Below, in pieces: positions 1-12,884 of a stretch of DNA of 64,000 nt. The position numbers and the translations under genes were made by a program. The notes beneath the pieces were generated by a model that worked only from the letters and a program-made list of their open reading frames with translations, was not told where the DNA came from and made no database searches. The stretch's first letter is position 1; every line of letters starts with the position of its first letter. Origin of the DNA: Rhodamnia argentea (lineage: Eukaryota > Streptophyta > Magnoliopsida > Myrtales > Myrtaceae); contig NC_063155.1 in assembly GCF_020921035.1 (NCBI RefSeq), forward strand, positions 15,209,311-15,273,310. The letters are read 5' to 3'.

Positions 1-215
1 TGTAAGCATTTGCATGAAAACATATTTTCTCCAAGAACAGACAACTCGAAGGGGCACTCTCTGAGAAAGGACTGTCTGCTAGAGTACCTTGTGGATCGTA
101 GGACTGCAGTTTATTGTATCTTAATCTGAATTCCAACGCTTCTGCGAAATTGCCTTCTGAGTGTTGAACTTCAGTTCCGTAATTCTGTGCCCGGGTGATA
201 ACGAGGGCTGTGCTT

Positions 216-1016
216 CTTTTTGTTGCATATACACCTTCCCACCAAAAGCAAAAGAGAGAAGTGGGCATTGGAGATAGAGGTGCGCGTTTTGGTAACTACA
301 AGCGGTGGCAGAGAGAGAAGGAAGCCATTCGAGCAGGGAGGATCCGCTTGAAATGATTGTTGAGAGCGCTAAAAACAGCAAGCGAACCAAAGAGGCCATC
401 AACCGCTTCGTTGGTGAAAACTGCAAGAACATCTAACTCGCAGGATATGAAACCACAGCAGTTCCAATCAAATGGTGCCTCATGCTGTCAGCTTCGAATC
501 GAGAATGGCAATCAGCGTCCAAGAAGAAATCCTTCAAGTTTGTGGAAGCAGCACCATCCCAGATGCCGATATGATGGTACAAACGAAACATAGTCAACCT
601 TCTGCTTATGGTCACTCTTGATGAATTCTCTCACATGGTTCGAGCCTTCTGCGATCTGTACTTGGAAGTTGCAGCTGACCACGATGATCCATGAGAGCTA
701 CGTCTCTACATGGTGGCACTGAACATTTCGAGGGAGGCATTAGCAGAGATTAAGATACAGAGAAGTCCACGTTCCAGAGGATGTGAATCTTGGATTGAGA
801 TTTCCCCGTTGCACACACCGATCCGGCCATATGGGGACCAGATGCCTTCAACTTTAATCCAGCAGGATTTACAAATGGTATAAGCAAAGCATAGAAGCAA
901 CCGCAACTATGCTTTCCATGTGGCCATGGTTGAACTACCATCCCGGACTTCTCCCTCTCCCTCTCACCAAAATACGTCCACTCTCCTTCTCTGAAGTTAC
1001 TCAGTATCTAAATTCG
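216..1016 (+). pseudogene. Decayed cytochrome P450 (CYP714-like, CYP72 clan) pseudogene
   Basis: Translating the plus strand in shifting frames gives pieces of a plant P450 in the correct order. They are a LPTKSKREKW stretch near 232, then DPLEMIVESAKNS near 342, the I-helix oxygen-binding motif as AGYETTA near 438, LQVCGSSTIPDADM near 532, ISREALAEIKI near 727, WGPDAFNFNPAGF near 832 and FSLSLSPKYVHSPS near 950. The frame changes several times. An in-frame TAA sits just before AGYETTA and a TAG follows NGISKA, so no full enzyme can be made. I see no heme-binding cysteine motif (FxxGxRxCxG); the region around 890-915 keeps only a scrambled trace. The fragments most resemble CYP714 (gibberellin- or related terpenoid-oxidising P450s), from memory of that family. 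The 5' half of the gene is not visible, either missing or to the left of the window. Confidence 0.8.
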
Positions 1017-1351
1017 GAGTTGATCTCTGAATTAAGGTGCTCTACGTCATTTCTTGTAAGTTCTGGATGTGCATGATAGCAGCAGAGGAAAGAAACCGGC
1101 GAAATGGTTTTATATACTTGAATTAGTAAGGCTACTCAAACTGAAACTGTATCTGAATGACAGGTGATTGTCGGTGTCTACATATGCCTCCTTGTCTCAT
1201 CCAAGAAAAGTGAACTGATACAGACATGGAATTCGGCAAGAATCTACAAAATTTGCATTACCGATAGGTAGGACAACAACAATTTTGCAACTTGCGTGAG
1301 ATCACAGACATGGGTCACACAAGTCAACAGTGGAGACTCGACATCTGAAAA
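1017..1351. other. Spacer and probable 3' UTR of the glucosyltransferase gene
   Basis: This lies between the P450 remnant and the stop codon of the minus-strand glucosyltransferase. It has no coding potential and is AT-rich, as expected for a 3' UTR and downstream spacer. I could not place a polyadenylation signal with confidence. Confidence 0.5.
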
Positions 1352-4300
1352 TCATGAGCAACCAAGGCATCGTCTTAACGATAGTCGACTTGAATTGGAG
1401 TGCATTGAATGAGCAGGCAACGACTCCGGATCCGAGTTGAGGCTTCTGAGTGGAAAGTGTTTGTAGAAAGCCTTCACTGCTCCCTCCACTCCATCTTCAT
1501 GTTCCATGGCTTTGGCTAGTTCTTCTGCACACTCTTTCACCTGAAATGAGCTAATAACAATCAGAACACATCAACAGTGAGCATGCATGATCCCATCCAA
1601 AGTTTGAAACAATGACGACTCCCCAATAATCCTTTTTCAAAACGTCCTCATTTTTTGGAGCAAGAATCTACAAGATTCAGATAAAGGTGCCAGAGCAGAC
1701 ATTCTGAGTCAAGAACGTGATGTTGCAGCAACCAATTGCTTAAAGCAGTAACCCGAGATATTCTTGCAGATCAGCCACCACATTTCAGTAAAACACAGTC
1801 CATTCATGTATATAAGCATCAGTTGACGATTTCTATTGACATTTCGACCACACTATTGGACAAGTAGGACTATGAGCAGGTCCTGCAGGGCATTTCTGGA
1901 GGTACCAAAGTCAAAATGGGGCAATTAGCAGCGAGTTGCTTTGACCATGAGGAGAATAAAGAAAGACTTCACTCAAATTTGATAGAAAGCCAGACAAACT
2001 GAACAAGCAGATCGATCTTATCCTTAAAGATGTGAAATTTGATCGCCTGCATACCTTTGGATCAAGCATGAAACGTATTGCATCAACCAACTTTTCAAGA
2101 GAGAAATCATCAACTGGAATTGGCGCCGGGCCCACCCCTCTTGCATGCACCCGTTCTCCCCAAAAGGGCTGGTCCCCAAAGAAAGGTACAACTGTTGTCG
2201 GACACTGTTGAGAAAGAAAAATCAAATCAGTCCAAAGAGAGAAGACAACATGAACCCCCAAATTTGGCACATGTAGTTACCGCGGCTTTAAGACCGGCGG
2301 CGGTTGTACCAGCTCCTCCATGATGCACCTGGTAAAGTATGGGTATGTCATGCCAACTCCCAGATAACACTAAATAGCATAAATTTCATGATAGGCAACT
2401 CAGTCCTCACCACAGCACTGCAGTGCTGGAAAAGCCAGTCGTGAGGGCAATTATCAAGCAAATAGACAAAGTCCTTTTGTTCTGCCACTGGAAAAGAAAG
2501 AAGCAAAAAAGTATTAAAGGAGCATCCACATGGCTCCGCACCATATAACCATAACAAAAGCTGCAGGATATAAGAAATTTCATGAAGACTAGTCAAGCTA
2601 CTCACAATTCCCAAGACCACCCCAGCCTTTGTTGATGATGCCTCTTTGAGAAGTAATTTCCAGAGCCTTAACTATGATCTCAGTCATCTTCTCTGGTTCT
2701 TGAACTGGCTGTTATCAATAAATTGTATGGATACTTGAGACACCAATTGCAGAAACAAAGTTTTTCCTTTCTATTTCTACAATGGTGCATCCTTTCAGAG
2801 TACATTGCCCCCGTGAGACTTATAGAGCACAATACTTCTATTCCTCTATATAATATCACTAGTACTTTTTCAAATGTGATAAGTTCTTCTTCTTCTTCTT
2901 CTTTCTAACTTTCATTGTACTAGTAACTCACTTGATTACTGCGGTAACACATCCATTCCTCCAGTGTAGATCAGTCCATGCACTGACAACATTTTTTTTC
3001 ACGAGAATAGCTCATACATTTCTTTTTCACATGTGAAGAGGCATTATTCATTAAACCCAAAAATGTAAATATGCAAAGTTGTTGCACTTCTTTTCTCATA
3101 CGAAAGATCAATACTTTCATGTACAGAACTAAAATGCACATAGAACAAACCAGATGTATTGGAAAGAGGAACTCACAAGGCTACCAAAACCAATGTAGAT
3201 AGGCTTTTCACCTTTCTCTAGCCATTTCACTAGAGATTCTGGCGGTTGATAACTTGATGCAAGATCAAGGAAACAAAATCCAACCACATCAATTTTTGGT
3301 CCCCAATCTGCAGGTAGTGGAAGAAAACTAGACAAAAATAACAAAAGTACTTCTCAACAGAAAATGTAGATTAGTCCTTCAACCTTCTGCTGCTTATATC
3401 ACCAATTACTCCAGCAAAAGTTACTAACACTACATTCATTTGAATACAAACTTGCTTTTTGAATTAAACGGCTTAATAGTACCTTACCTTTCGGTTTGGG
3501 GACTAGGTGAGGGCTCCAGATATAAGCATAAGGCACATCGGGAGGAGAGCTATAGGATCCACGTAAATAAGTGATAGGTCTTAGATTCAACTTTTTCTTT
3601 CTGAACTCGTTGATCACATCTCTTATACCCAGCCAAATTAATGCATCTACAATTTGATATGACAGCTGCAAAAACACATGGAGATACACATAAGTAACTC
3701 AAGCAGCATGCTCAAAGCAAAATTCCAGATACACTTACTCTGTAGCCAACGGGTTGCTTCACACGGGACAAAGGATGGGGAAATTCACTAGTAGGCCTGA
3801 CACGGAGAAATCGAACAGAACCCTCAGTTAACAGCAAGAACTGAGCTCATTATTGCACCCCATCATATGAATCATACATACGAAAACAAAAAATAAACAC
3901 ATTTCAAATTGATAAATAATATTTGTAATAAAACTCCAGAGAGGAAATTTACGTCCATGGCATTGTGAAAACTACATGAAGTGGCAGATTCAGCTTTTCA
4001 GCTACATGTGTATGCCCTGAAAAATCACACTTGCCAGTGTTAAAAAGGAGTTCCCATGTCTCATAGTTAGTGTCAACTATCCTACAAGCCATGTAAGATT
4101 AGATTGTTAGTATATATAAAGGAACAGTGGCACAAGCAAGGAGACCAAGGTCGTGACTGACTTGATAAAATTTGCAAAACTCCTGCTTACACTTGCAAGA
4201 AAATGTATAAGAGAAGAGTTAAGAAATATTTCTGGACCTATCCAACACAATTTTCATTTCAAAACACAGGAGTTGTGTTTCCTTAAAATATCTGAAAACA

Positions 4301-7300
4301 GTAAACAACTTATAGTTATTTTCATTCTTTTCCGGTCCCATTGTCTTTAAGGGAGACCTTGGAAACATGAAAGGGACAAACATCTAATTCAGCCAAAAGA
4401 CAAGCTTGCATAGGCTGATTACTCAAGCTTCAGTCTGCTAAGCAATTAAAATAAACTATAACCAGAGTCACTGCTACTATCAAGCACGATTCAATCCAGA
4501 CTTCACCCAAAAGACAAGCATCACATTGGCTAAACAAACCTATTAAAACTGAAACTATAGCCATGGATCTTATCAAACATGTTTGAATAAAAAATTATGA
4601 AATCCAGTTAATTCTCACCATATGCTGGGGGATTGGCAATTATTGCATTGGGTTGAAATGCTACAAGGGTATCAGGATCTGGATCCAAGCAAGCAGGGAG
4701 CAACGAGAAAATAATATCTTTTATTTGATTCCGCTGGATGTGTATTTCAGAAGGTCCTGAAGGCAAAAAACCTTTGTTTTTCACCATATCTGCAGCAAAA
4801 GGAGAGGAAGACAATTGGTACCACACGACTTAGTAATCAATACTAAATCCAGAATTAGGATTAAACAAGAACTTTAGGATCAAGCCAGACAGGGAACATA
4901 CATCCAGCAAGAACTTTAGGATCTCCACCTAAAGGATAGAACTCTAGCCCCGCAGTCAAGACAAATTCTTTGAAATTCACGTGAGTCGCCAGTCTCACCC
5001 TATGCCCATATTCCTGCAACCAGATATTAGCTGCTATCAGCATAAGATCAGCATCTTAATGATTGCCCTTCAATGATACAGTGCATGTAGACAGTTTGAC
5101 AATTAGGATTACATGGCATTGCACTGTTGAGCCATATTCCTCGTACATCAACTGTCAGTAGCTAACATAAATCGACTCATGATCAGGACATCACTAATTA
5201 TATAAACACCACAATCTTCGACTAATTCTTTTTGGCTGAAACAATCATCAACTAATTAGCTTGCGGAAAAAGCACCTCACTAAAAAGCACCCAATATGTT
5301 CTTGACTTCATCTAACAAGCTCTTCTCTACAACAATTCCAAAATCTATGATTCCGTACTAACGATTTGTAAATGAATAACTTAACATCAAAACTAAATAA
5401 ATAAAAGAGAGAGATTTTAAAAGCGTGAGCTACACCTGCAACATATAAGGCCCTCCAGTTCTAAGCTAGGATAACGCCGGTAGCTATGACGCGCATCACG
5501 AATAAGTAAGATCTTGTACAAACCTGTAAGCGTTTTCCTATAGCAACAAAGGGCTGAACATCTCCTCGGGTCCCCACAATAAGCATTACAATCTGCAGTG
5601 GAGGTAAATCAGGGACATCCTCAGGAACTGGTTCTTCCGTAGCTCCATTATAAACAACTCCAGTTCCAAAATTAAGATTTTGCGGTGCAATGTCCCCTGG
5701 AACTTCAAACTGGACAGTCCCATCATTTTCTACAGTAGTAGCTCGCTTTAACCATTTAAGCTGCAGAGTACCATCAGTAACATGAATCAACATGCTTCAA
5801 ATTTTAATTACTGCAAACTAGCAAAATAAACCGCGTTTAAGAAATAACACCAATCATTGTGCACAAATAAAAGAGTTGAGTAGAACATGTCAAGAAACCT
5901 ATTCAGCTGCAGCAACATTAAAACTTTGCAACAACACCATGTTTGAAAAAGGTAACAGTCAGCGAAAGAAAATGCAAAGTGAGTCTATGAATGATTCCTC
6001 CTATACTAGGCCTATGGCACAACATGAAGGTCAGAGATGAATGCCAAGACAGACTTGACATAACAAGGTTTAGAAATACTCAAACATGTGTACCAGCCAC
6101 AGTACACTTTCCATTTAAGAGTGATTTAAATGAATAAATAAAAATTATGCTCTCACAAAACATGTATTTCGCTCCTCAAAAATGTGAGACATCAATGGAC
6201 AAAATTGATCTTGTGAACTATATCTATTGCTGAGGAGAGTTAGAGATAGGACAGACAAAAAAAAAACCTATATGTATTGCCTTTGCAATATACAGTTTTG
6301 GATAGAAGATTATTCACCAATCTCAGCTTAATCTAAGCTTCATAGCATGAAGATTCTTTCGCTCTCTGCTATTATCCATTCAGAAAGGTTTACTTAAAAT
6401 AATCAAATAATTATTCCACAACAACTGTGATTGCGGATGTGAGACCTTCTTTTTCAGAGGAACTTTTTCATCAAAAAATTTAGCTGTAAGAAGACGAAGT
6501 TTATTGTTTTGTCTCCACTGCCCAATCCTTGAAAGCTGGGAGGAGTCTGATTCTGACTTTCCAGATGTTGATGCATCCCCAGGCATGTTGTCGATAGGGG
6601 AACTCGTGTCAGTGGACCCTATATAGAGAAAACATAGATCAACAAACGAAAGTTTCTGGGTCACGGACTGATGTATAGCGCATTGGAATTAAGGATGAAA
6701 AAGCAGAAACTTATACTGGTAAGGAGGGGAAGAGCAAAGACATTCTGACAGCTTCAAGTTCAGCCAAACGCATCTCTAAAACTCGGCATAAGTAAAATAA
6801 ATTTTTGCAGGTGACTAGCATGAATCAGTGACAATTGCACGGCTCAAACAGTGTCACATCTTTGACGGAGAAGAGCATAAAGGCACGTCTTCAATTTGTT
6901 TGACATGCACGTATGACAAGAAATTTCCCACCTTCATTGAAAGGAGAGACCACCTCAGGCTTTTTAGACTATGTCAAACACTAAATTATTTCAGAAAGGT
7001 TTTTCTCGTCTTCCTGTTTTGGATACATTCAGGGAACCAAGTGATGGGAAACATATACTAGCACACATCTTGGAGAACAACATCACATTTCTTACGATAG
7101 CAAATCATTCTTCCGAGCTGTGTTGTGATATTTCTCACTAATGACACCAGCAAGGACCACAGATACAAGTCAAAAAAGCAACCCCTTGCTCATTGAATCT
7201 TCTTGTGTGTAAACTGGTCTGATTATGGACTCCATGATCACAGCCATTTGACGATGTGGGCCCCTCGGGACACGACTCATCAATGGTAACCATTCACTCA

Positions 7301-7956
7301 ATCCATGATGGACCGCGTCCGGGCAAACATTTCCCATTCAAGACACCGTTCCCAATAGATGTAACCACTTGAAGCAACCAAAGGCTTTAGTCACCACCAC
7401 TATCAACACTTGCCATTCACAAAAGCAGTACCGTGTGGTCAATATTACCACCACCTCTGTTGGGTTCGGTTCAACAACACAACAAGCTGGCCAACAGCTC
7501 GATCAGCTGACATTTCAGTGCAAAATGAGAACACTTTAACCTATATAGCAGGAGACCTCGATCACATTCCAGAGACAAGCGAACCCTAGCACCTGGTCAA
7601 CGCCGCAAAGACAACGCAATAATCGCCATTTCAAAAGACTCAGCCTGCAATGCACAAACAACGCTGGCCCCAACAGTTGCATAGAATAGCATACAAAAAC
7701 CAACGCTAACTCCAGTCCCGCTCGTACGCACCAAAAGACGCTATTTTGAGATCAACCCAGGAATCAAAAAAGAAAAGCACGAAGCGAGCACGGAACAGAC
7801 ACTCAAAACGATTCGAGAGGACAGAGATAGACCCGAAGAATGAGCGTCACGGCCATTGGCTTGGGTCACGTCGCCGTCGCCGTCGCCAACATCGACGGAG
7901 TTCTCGGACTCGAAGGAGCTTCTTCGCCGGCGATCCTCCATGCCATTGTGCTCCAT
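1352..7956 (-). CDS. UGT80A2: Sterol 3-beta-glucosyltransferase (UGT80A-type), 14 exons
   Basis: The enzyme transfers glucose from UDP-glucose to the 3-hydroxyl of membrane sterols, making steryl glucosides (GT1 family, membrane-associated). Joined minus-strand exons are 7956-7833, 6618-6446, 5760-5524, 5013-4902, 4789-4619, 4016-3953, 3796-3739, 3665-3488, 3307-3177, 2708-2606, 2487-2411, 2328-2281, 2204-2055 and 1540-1352. Together they give 604 residues, against about 637 for Arabidopsis UGT80A2. The N-terminal half carries the sterol-glucosyltransferase signature GTRGDVQP (about residues 162-169) and an LATHVNFKEFV block. The C-terminal nucleotide-sugar site reads HHGGAGTT (about 478-485), followed by FFGDQPFWGERV. 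The C-terminus ending CLGCS matches the 80A rather than the 80B branch. The first 100 residues are poorly conserved. The exon 1 start (MEHNGMED) is the first ATG in frame, but its donor is weak and other donors of the same phase exist, so that junction is the least certain. Confidence 0.93.
2881..2905. repeat. TTC microsatellite in a glucosyltransferase intron
   Basis: A short run of TTC triplets lies in the intron between the 3307-3177 and 2708-2606 exons. It is a simple-sequence repeat with no visible coding role. Confidence 0.8.
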
Positions 7957-8557
7957 CCTCCACGATCTATAGATCGCTACGAAAAGCGAATCGAGAAGAA
8001 GAGAAAGGGGAGGAAGAGTGTGGAGAGAGCTACACGAAAAGAGGTGGGGTCATGTGGGAACAGGCGGGGAATATGATGCGCACTGGCAAATGGGCTCGCA
8101 GATACACACACTACTCACACCCACTCTCTCCCTCGCGCGTTGGGACAGGTAGGAATTAGGAGAGATCGGTGAGCAAAGAATCGAATCCACCCAAGACCCC
8201 TTTTTGAAATCTGCCCACAATGCAGAATTTGAAATCGATGGCTCCTCTCTCCCTCTCTCTCTGTCTCTCTCCTCCCCCTTTATTTGCCGCTGTTTCTGGT
8301 GTTGAAGCACCTTTGCTTCCCCAGGTAGTCCTCCCACCATAAACCACGAAGTTTCGAAAGCCGAAAGAGAGGGACAGGAGAGAGAGAGAGGAGATGGGTT
8401 GATGCCACGTGGAAGGAAAACCAGGTAACTATCCCGGGATCGCTCGGACACGTCTCGAGCGTTTCGGTGCTTCTCCATCTTCGGTTCTTCAGGTTCTGGT
8501 CCTCGTCGTGATAACAAATTAACATGCATTCGACAAAAAAGGAAGAAAGGCGTTTCG
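7957..8557 (-). promoter_or_regulatory. Leader and promoter side of the glucosyltransferase gene
   Basis: This is the region upstream of the chosen ATG on the minus strand. It has a pyrimidine-rich CTCTC run around 8240-8278 and a GAGAGA run around 8378-8392 (plus-strand reading), both typical of plant leaders and core promoters. Open frames on both strands here come from this low-complexity composition, not from genes. No convincing TATA box was found. Confidence 0.45.
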
Positions 8558-9235
8558 GTGGGGCCCAAAGTAGGAGGACGGGGGTGGGGTCCATCAACAT
8601 TTACGAATCAGTTTCTGGGGGACTTCCCAAACTGCTATCGAGAATCGATGGGTCAAATTAAATAAATTAAAATTTTGAAAATATTATACTGTATAAATTA
8701 AAATTTTAAAAAAATAATTAAATATGTTGAGCCAAAATTTAGAAATTATTCAAGTCGTTTCCAATTAAAAAAAAAGCATTTGCATGGAGCCCAAAGTAGG
8801 AGGGCGAACGGGGTCTGTTTGTATTTATCGATCATTTCCTGAATCCACTCTTGTGACTTCGACGTGAAAGTTTCAAAGATTAAATTGAATAAATTAAAAA
8901 TTCATAAGCACCCTATTGGTAAATTAGAAGTCTATTGCACGCTACATTAAATCAAAATTTAGAGGCTATTAACTTGAGATGGATTAAAGCAGGCCCAAAG
9001 GGATTTGGGTGGGGCCCAAAGGAGGAGGAGGATGGGTCGATGTTAGAGGTCATGTTCAGGGGACCTTCCCCTCTCTTCGTGGACAACGAGGTTGGTGGGG
9101 AAGCAATTATTTGGTGGGGTGTCGTACTCTACACGTCCAGTTGATACTTGAGGTTAGGGTAGGATTCACAAAGTCCGGGCCAACTTCTATTGATGCGTGC
9201 AAGTTTGCAATGTGACGTAACCCCCCCACCCTTTT
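8558..9235. repeat. Diverged ~226-bp tandem repeat, about 2.4 to 3 units
   Basis: Three blocks begin with nearly the same text, GGGGCCCAAAGTAGGAGG or close variants, at about 8560, 8786 and 9012, so the period is about 226 bp. In the first two units this head is followed by an AT-rich tail containing AAATAAATTAAAA-like text. The third unit is cut short after its GC-rich head. No open frame is shared by the units, so I read them as a non-coding tandem repeat upstream of the glucosyltransferase gene. Confidence 0.7.
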
Positions 9236-10231
9236 CTTTTTTTTTCCGTTGTTATCGAGCGAGATAGGCGAGGAGAGGTAATCGCCGTGGCTTGCCCTTT
9301 CCAGGCGTTATCATAAAGGCCTCACACTCGAAATCTCTGCAGGCCGACAGCTCCCGTCCCATTGGTCACTTTTCGAAGCTCTTTCGCAGTCGGCCCTCAA
9401 GTCAACGGGCGATATAGAGCGATACGCCTCTAGGGAGAGTTCCCACTATGCAATAGAAGAATTTTGCAAATGGATCTCTCCCTGACTTCAGACCAAGCCA
9501 ATCATCATTTGGGATCAGATTGATCCTTTTTTGAATGGGCTCTGTCGTGGAAGGGTCAATTTTTTTTTTAATTTTTGTCACCATCAGCTGACTCTTGGTA
9601 TTTCTGACAGTTTTGATATCATAGACACCGGGGTTAGATCACATAACCTTATCTACCAAATCAAGGGGAACAGATATCATATCACTGTAGTTCGAGACAC
9701 CTTTTGTGAAAGCGGTTCATTTACTGTATTTTGAATAAATTTAAGTTCGAGATCACCCCCACAATGAGCGGGTTAAGGTACTCTATCTTGCTGCTTGCCT
9801 TCGAGTCTCAACTATTCGGTCCACCTATACGTAGACAATTTCATTGCCGCAACACCATGATGTACAAGTCTCTTTATATAAGGTAACAAATGTTGGCATC
9901 ATAATTTCGCTCACGACATCATGCTAATCTATGCTAACAAAATTGAAAATTATGTATTGACAAAATGTAGAAATCAATTTTGATTGTAGAATACTGTAAG
10001 TGCTAAAATTTATAAGTCAAATTTGATCGTTATTGTCCAACTGATCTTAAATTCCTCATTCGAAAACTTTTCCTAATCAAAATTTTTCATAAGATGGTCA
10101 ACTCTTTTTCCATCTGAAAGTCAAGGGGTATTCCACTAATCCTAAAATGTGATGTGTTTTCTCAACACGATTATCAAACTTGCCAACGTATTACAAGTTG
10201 GCACGATATAAAAGCATGATAAAGGTACACT
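9236..10231. other. Intergenic DNA, nothing recognisable
   Basis: AT-rich intergenic sequence without a long open frame or clear element ends. Short frames near 9402-9734 have no recognisable motif. Confidence 0.4.
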
Positions 10232-10623
10232 GAGAAAATCGTTCAAAAAGTTTCAAATTTATTGTACGGTAGCTAATTCAATTCTAAACTTTTCAATTGG
10301 ATAAATTTAATCGTAAACTTTTTGATGATTTTTCAATGTAGTTTTTTTAGCTAGTTTTAGCAGGAAATCACTAGCATGGCTATAAAGTCAGCACATACCA
10401 CGTCACGTAGGATCCTTGCCTTAGACTTTGAGTTAACAGAAAGGAATATTAGAGCTCTCGGCCTTATGAGATATGGCATAACTAACATTCACAACAACAA
10501 TTTCTGCAAAAAAAAAAAAAAAAAGCCAAATAGATTATATTGGAAAATCATCAAAAGGTTTAGGCCAAATTGGTAAGTTTATGACTGAATCGGTTACAAT
10601 AGGTTTTTTTGGACAATTATTCC
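10232..10623. mobile_element. Degenerate foldback element (family A)
   Basis: The two ends are imperfect inverted copies. The left end begins GAGAAAATCGTTCAAAAAG. The right end, read on the other strand, begins GGAATAATTGTCCAAAAA, and both run on into matching AT-rich text of the 'aaac-cttttcaattgg' type. The ends resemble the better preserved elements at 17975-18593 and 30936-31379. No convincing target duplication remains, so it is an old copy. Confidence 0.5.
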
Positions 10624-11384
10624 AATATACAATGTCGACACAAGAGAACACATCAATATATTAGTCTATATATATTTACTTGTGAACATGATAAACGCAT
10701 ATCACACGCTTATAGATGGTGTCCGACATTAACACATCGAATCATAGTCATCATTAAGTGAAGTTATCAAGCAAGCTCATGGTAGAGCTTGAATCAAGAG
10801 GGAAAAGAAACGATTTTGAGATTGCAATATTTATCCATGACGGTATTTTCCATAAGATTTCGAAATCTATTTATGAATTTTTATTGTTCTCACGAACCGA
10901 TCGAGATAGGTATAATCCCCCATGAGCTCTCGAGAAAGTCGACGTGCTCTTGGCGGCGAGTAAATTCGAAATTCGAACTAAAAAAAAAAAAAGAATCGAA
11001 CTTTGACACCTAAAGATGAGATCAAAGCATAATTCCCCACACGCCTCAATCTTGGCACACGTACCATGAATGTTCAAGCCGAGACTCAAACTGGTGAACG
11101 GCGAACGCCATCGTCGCTCTCCACTTCTGACAAAAGTCAACGAGACAAGGCTTCCATCTTCGGGATGAAGCAAAAGGAGGGACGAAGCTTCCAGCAATGG
11201 CGATGGCGAAACGCCAAACCCAGAAACAAAGCAAAAGGCACGAGAAAGCTCGCAACTTCCCAACGGTAAACATCGCCCATGGCAGTACATCAAACCCATC
11301 ACCGCCATCATCGCCTCCTCCTCCTCCTCCTTCCTAACTTCAGTTATACACACTACAGAAGCAAGCGGACTACGTACACAATGC
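10624..11384. other. Intergenic DNA, nothing recognisable
   Basis: Mixed-composition intergenic sequence. Overlapping frames on both strands between 10871 and 11419 look like composition shadows, with no family motif and no plausible splice structure. Confidence 0.35.
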
Positions 11385-11791
11385 TTACTGATCCCTAAGC
11401 TGCAAACTGTCACGGGCAAAAGGCCTACCCGCCGAGCTGATCAGCCCAGGTGCCGATGACGTCCCGTTGTCCATGCCCAGATCCTCCGCCACGACTTGGC
11501 CCTCCGGGAACGGCGTACCATTGTAGGTGAACCCGCATGCGGCAGCATACGGGAAGCCACTGCGAGCGCAGAAGTCGACCATGAGGACCCCCGAGCGACA
11601 AGCTCCGGTCCAGCAGGTAAGCACACGTCGTCCTCCTTCTTGGGTCTGCACGCAGCGGAGGATGGGTGTCGGGCCGGCTGTTCTCGCCGCCCACGGGACG
11701 ACATAAACACCAGCTTCCTCTCTGTTCCTGCAAGTCTGGCCCCACTTTTATCCCTCAGCCGAAGAGAAATAAGAAATTTCGGGGCATTCAT
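11385..11791 (-). other. GC-rich segment with unassigned minus-strand open frames
   Basis: This stretch is clearly more GC-rich than its surroundings and is open in three minus-strand frames. The 88-codon frame ending at 11385 contains DFCARSGFPYAAACGFTYNG, which has the composition of a real protein piece, but I do not recognise the family. It could be an exon of an unannotated gene, a gene remnant or plain CpG-rich DNA. No flanking exons were identified. Confidence 0.25.
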
Positions 11792-12884
11792 AAATCAATC
11801 CGTGCAAAATCATTACTCATCAAACGTTTGGTTTAGGCATCAGGCAAGTCAAACGGACATTAATACACAAATAAGAATGCTGGAAAATCTTCTCTATTAG
11901 TGAATATACTGAGGTTTGAAACAAATGAGAATACCGGAGCATATGAGTCATTGTATGAACTTGCTCTGTCCTGATTGTGATTGCTGACCGTTTTGCTATC
12001 TCAGCATGAATGTTGTGAATCTGCATAGAGCTGTAGATGGCTTTCAATCAAATAGTTACAGTTAGATATCGCTTCGAAACTGAACAGAACAGCCAGAGTA
12101 AACTTAATCGATGCAATTATCAACAGAAATATGCCGCCACAGGAAGATTACCCTTTACTCCAGCCTTCTCCTCCAAGGCACCGTTTTCCTGGAATTACCA
12201 GCAGAAAAGTAATGTCTTCCCCAAACCCAAGATCCTCAAAGAAATTCTGCATCAAGGACGAAGACAATGGGCATCAGAATGAGTCCCCCATATCACAACT
12301 AAACTGACCAAAATCAGCTAACCGTTGTCGGTCCTCGGCAACGGGATTATTGTCGTTCCGTTAACAGGACTCTCATTTGACTGCCACGATATTGCTGCCG
12401 CAGGATTTGTTTGCTGTTAGCTCCGGCAGTGCCGAGGGCTACAAGCAGACCCTGCTCAGAAGCAGGATGGGCAGTATTTGAATTAAAGATTTGAATGTCC
12501 CGTGTTGAAATCTAGCTATGCAATGGATGAGAGTAAGTAGTGGCGGGAAGATTAGTGTCTTGCAGATGCAATTTCATCTAGGATTTGCACATTTGAAGGT
12601 GTTTGGGACACTGATGAGCGAGTTATCGCTTTGATGTGTGTTGTTATTCATTGGTGAGGTGAACACTACGAATGGCGCAACTCAATCGCGCCTCTGCTGC
12701 TCCATTTTCACCAGATACTTCTCTCGATCCACCTCCATCCCCAAAAATTTGCAGAGAGCCCTCCAATTCGAGGCTGACCCTGCTTGATTTGAGGAAAGTG
12801 GTTGCAAAAGAGGAAATTAGAGCGGTTCCGATTGCTTGATATGGAGCACCAGAGGCACCGATGATGACAAACAGAGGAAGCCTA
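11792..12884. other. Intergenic DNA with possible decayed minus-strand coding remnant
   Basis: Between about 12300 and 12870 the minus strand gives short protein-like pieces in different frames with stops between them, for example EQGLLVALGTAGANSQQ near 12430. I cannot assign them to a family and see no intact gene. The rest is featureless. Confidence 0.25.

Noticed and set aside
7746..8159. 137-codon plus-strand frame rich in Arg and Lys
   Set aside because: It runs antisense to exon 1 and the leader of the glucosyltransferase gene and has no family motif.
10871..11419. 182-codon minus-strand frame
   Set aside because: No recognisable domain, overlaps other frames on both strands, and contains simple CCT-repeat-derived Glu runs.
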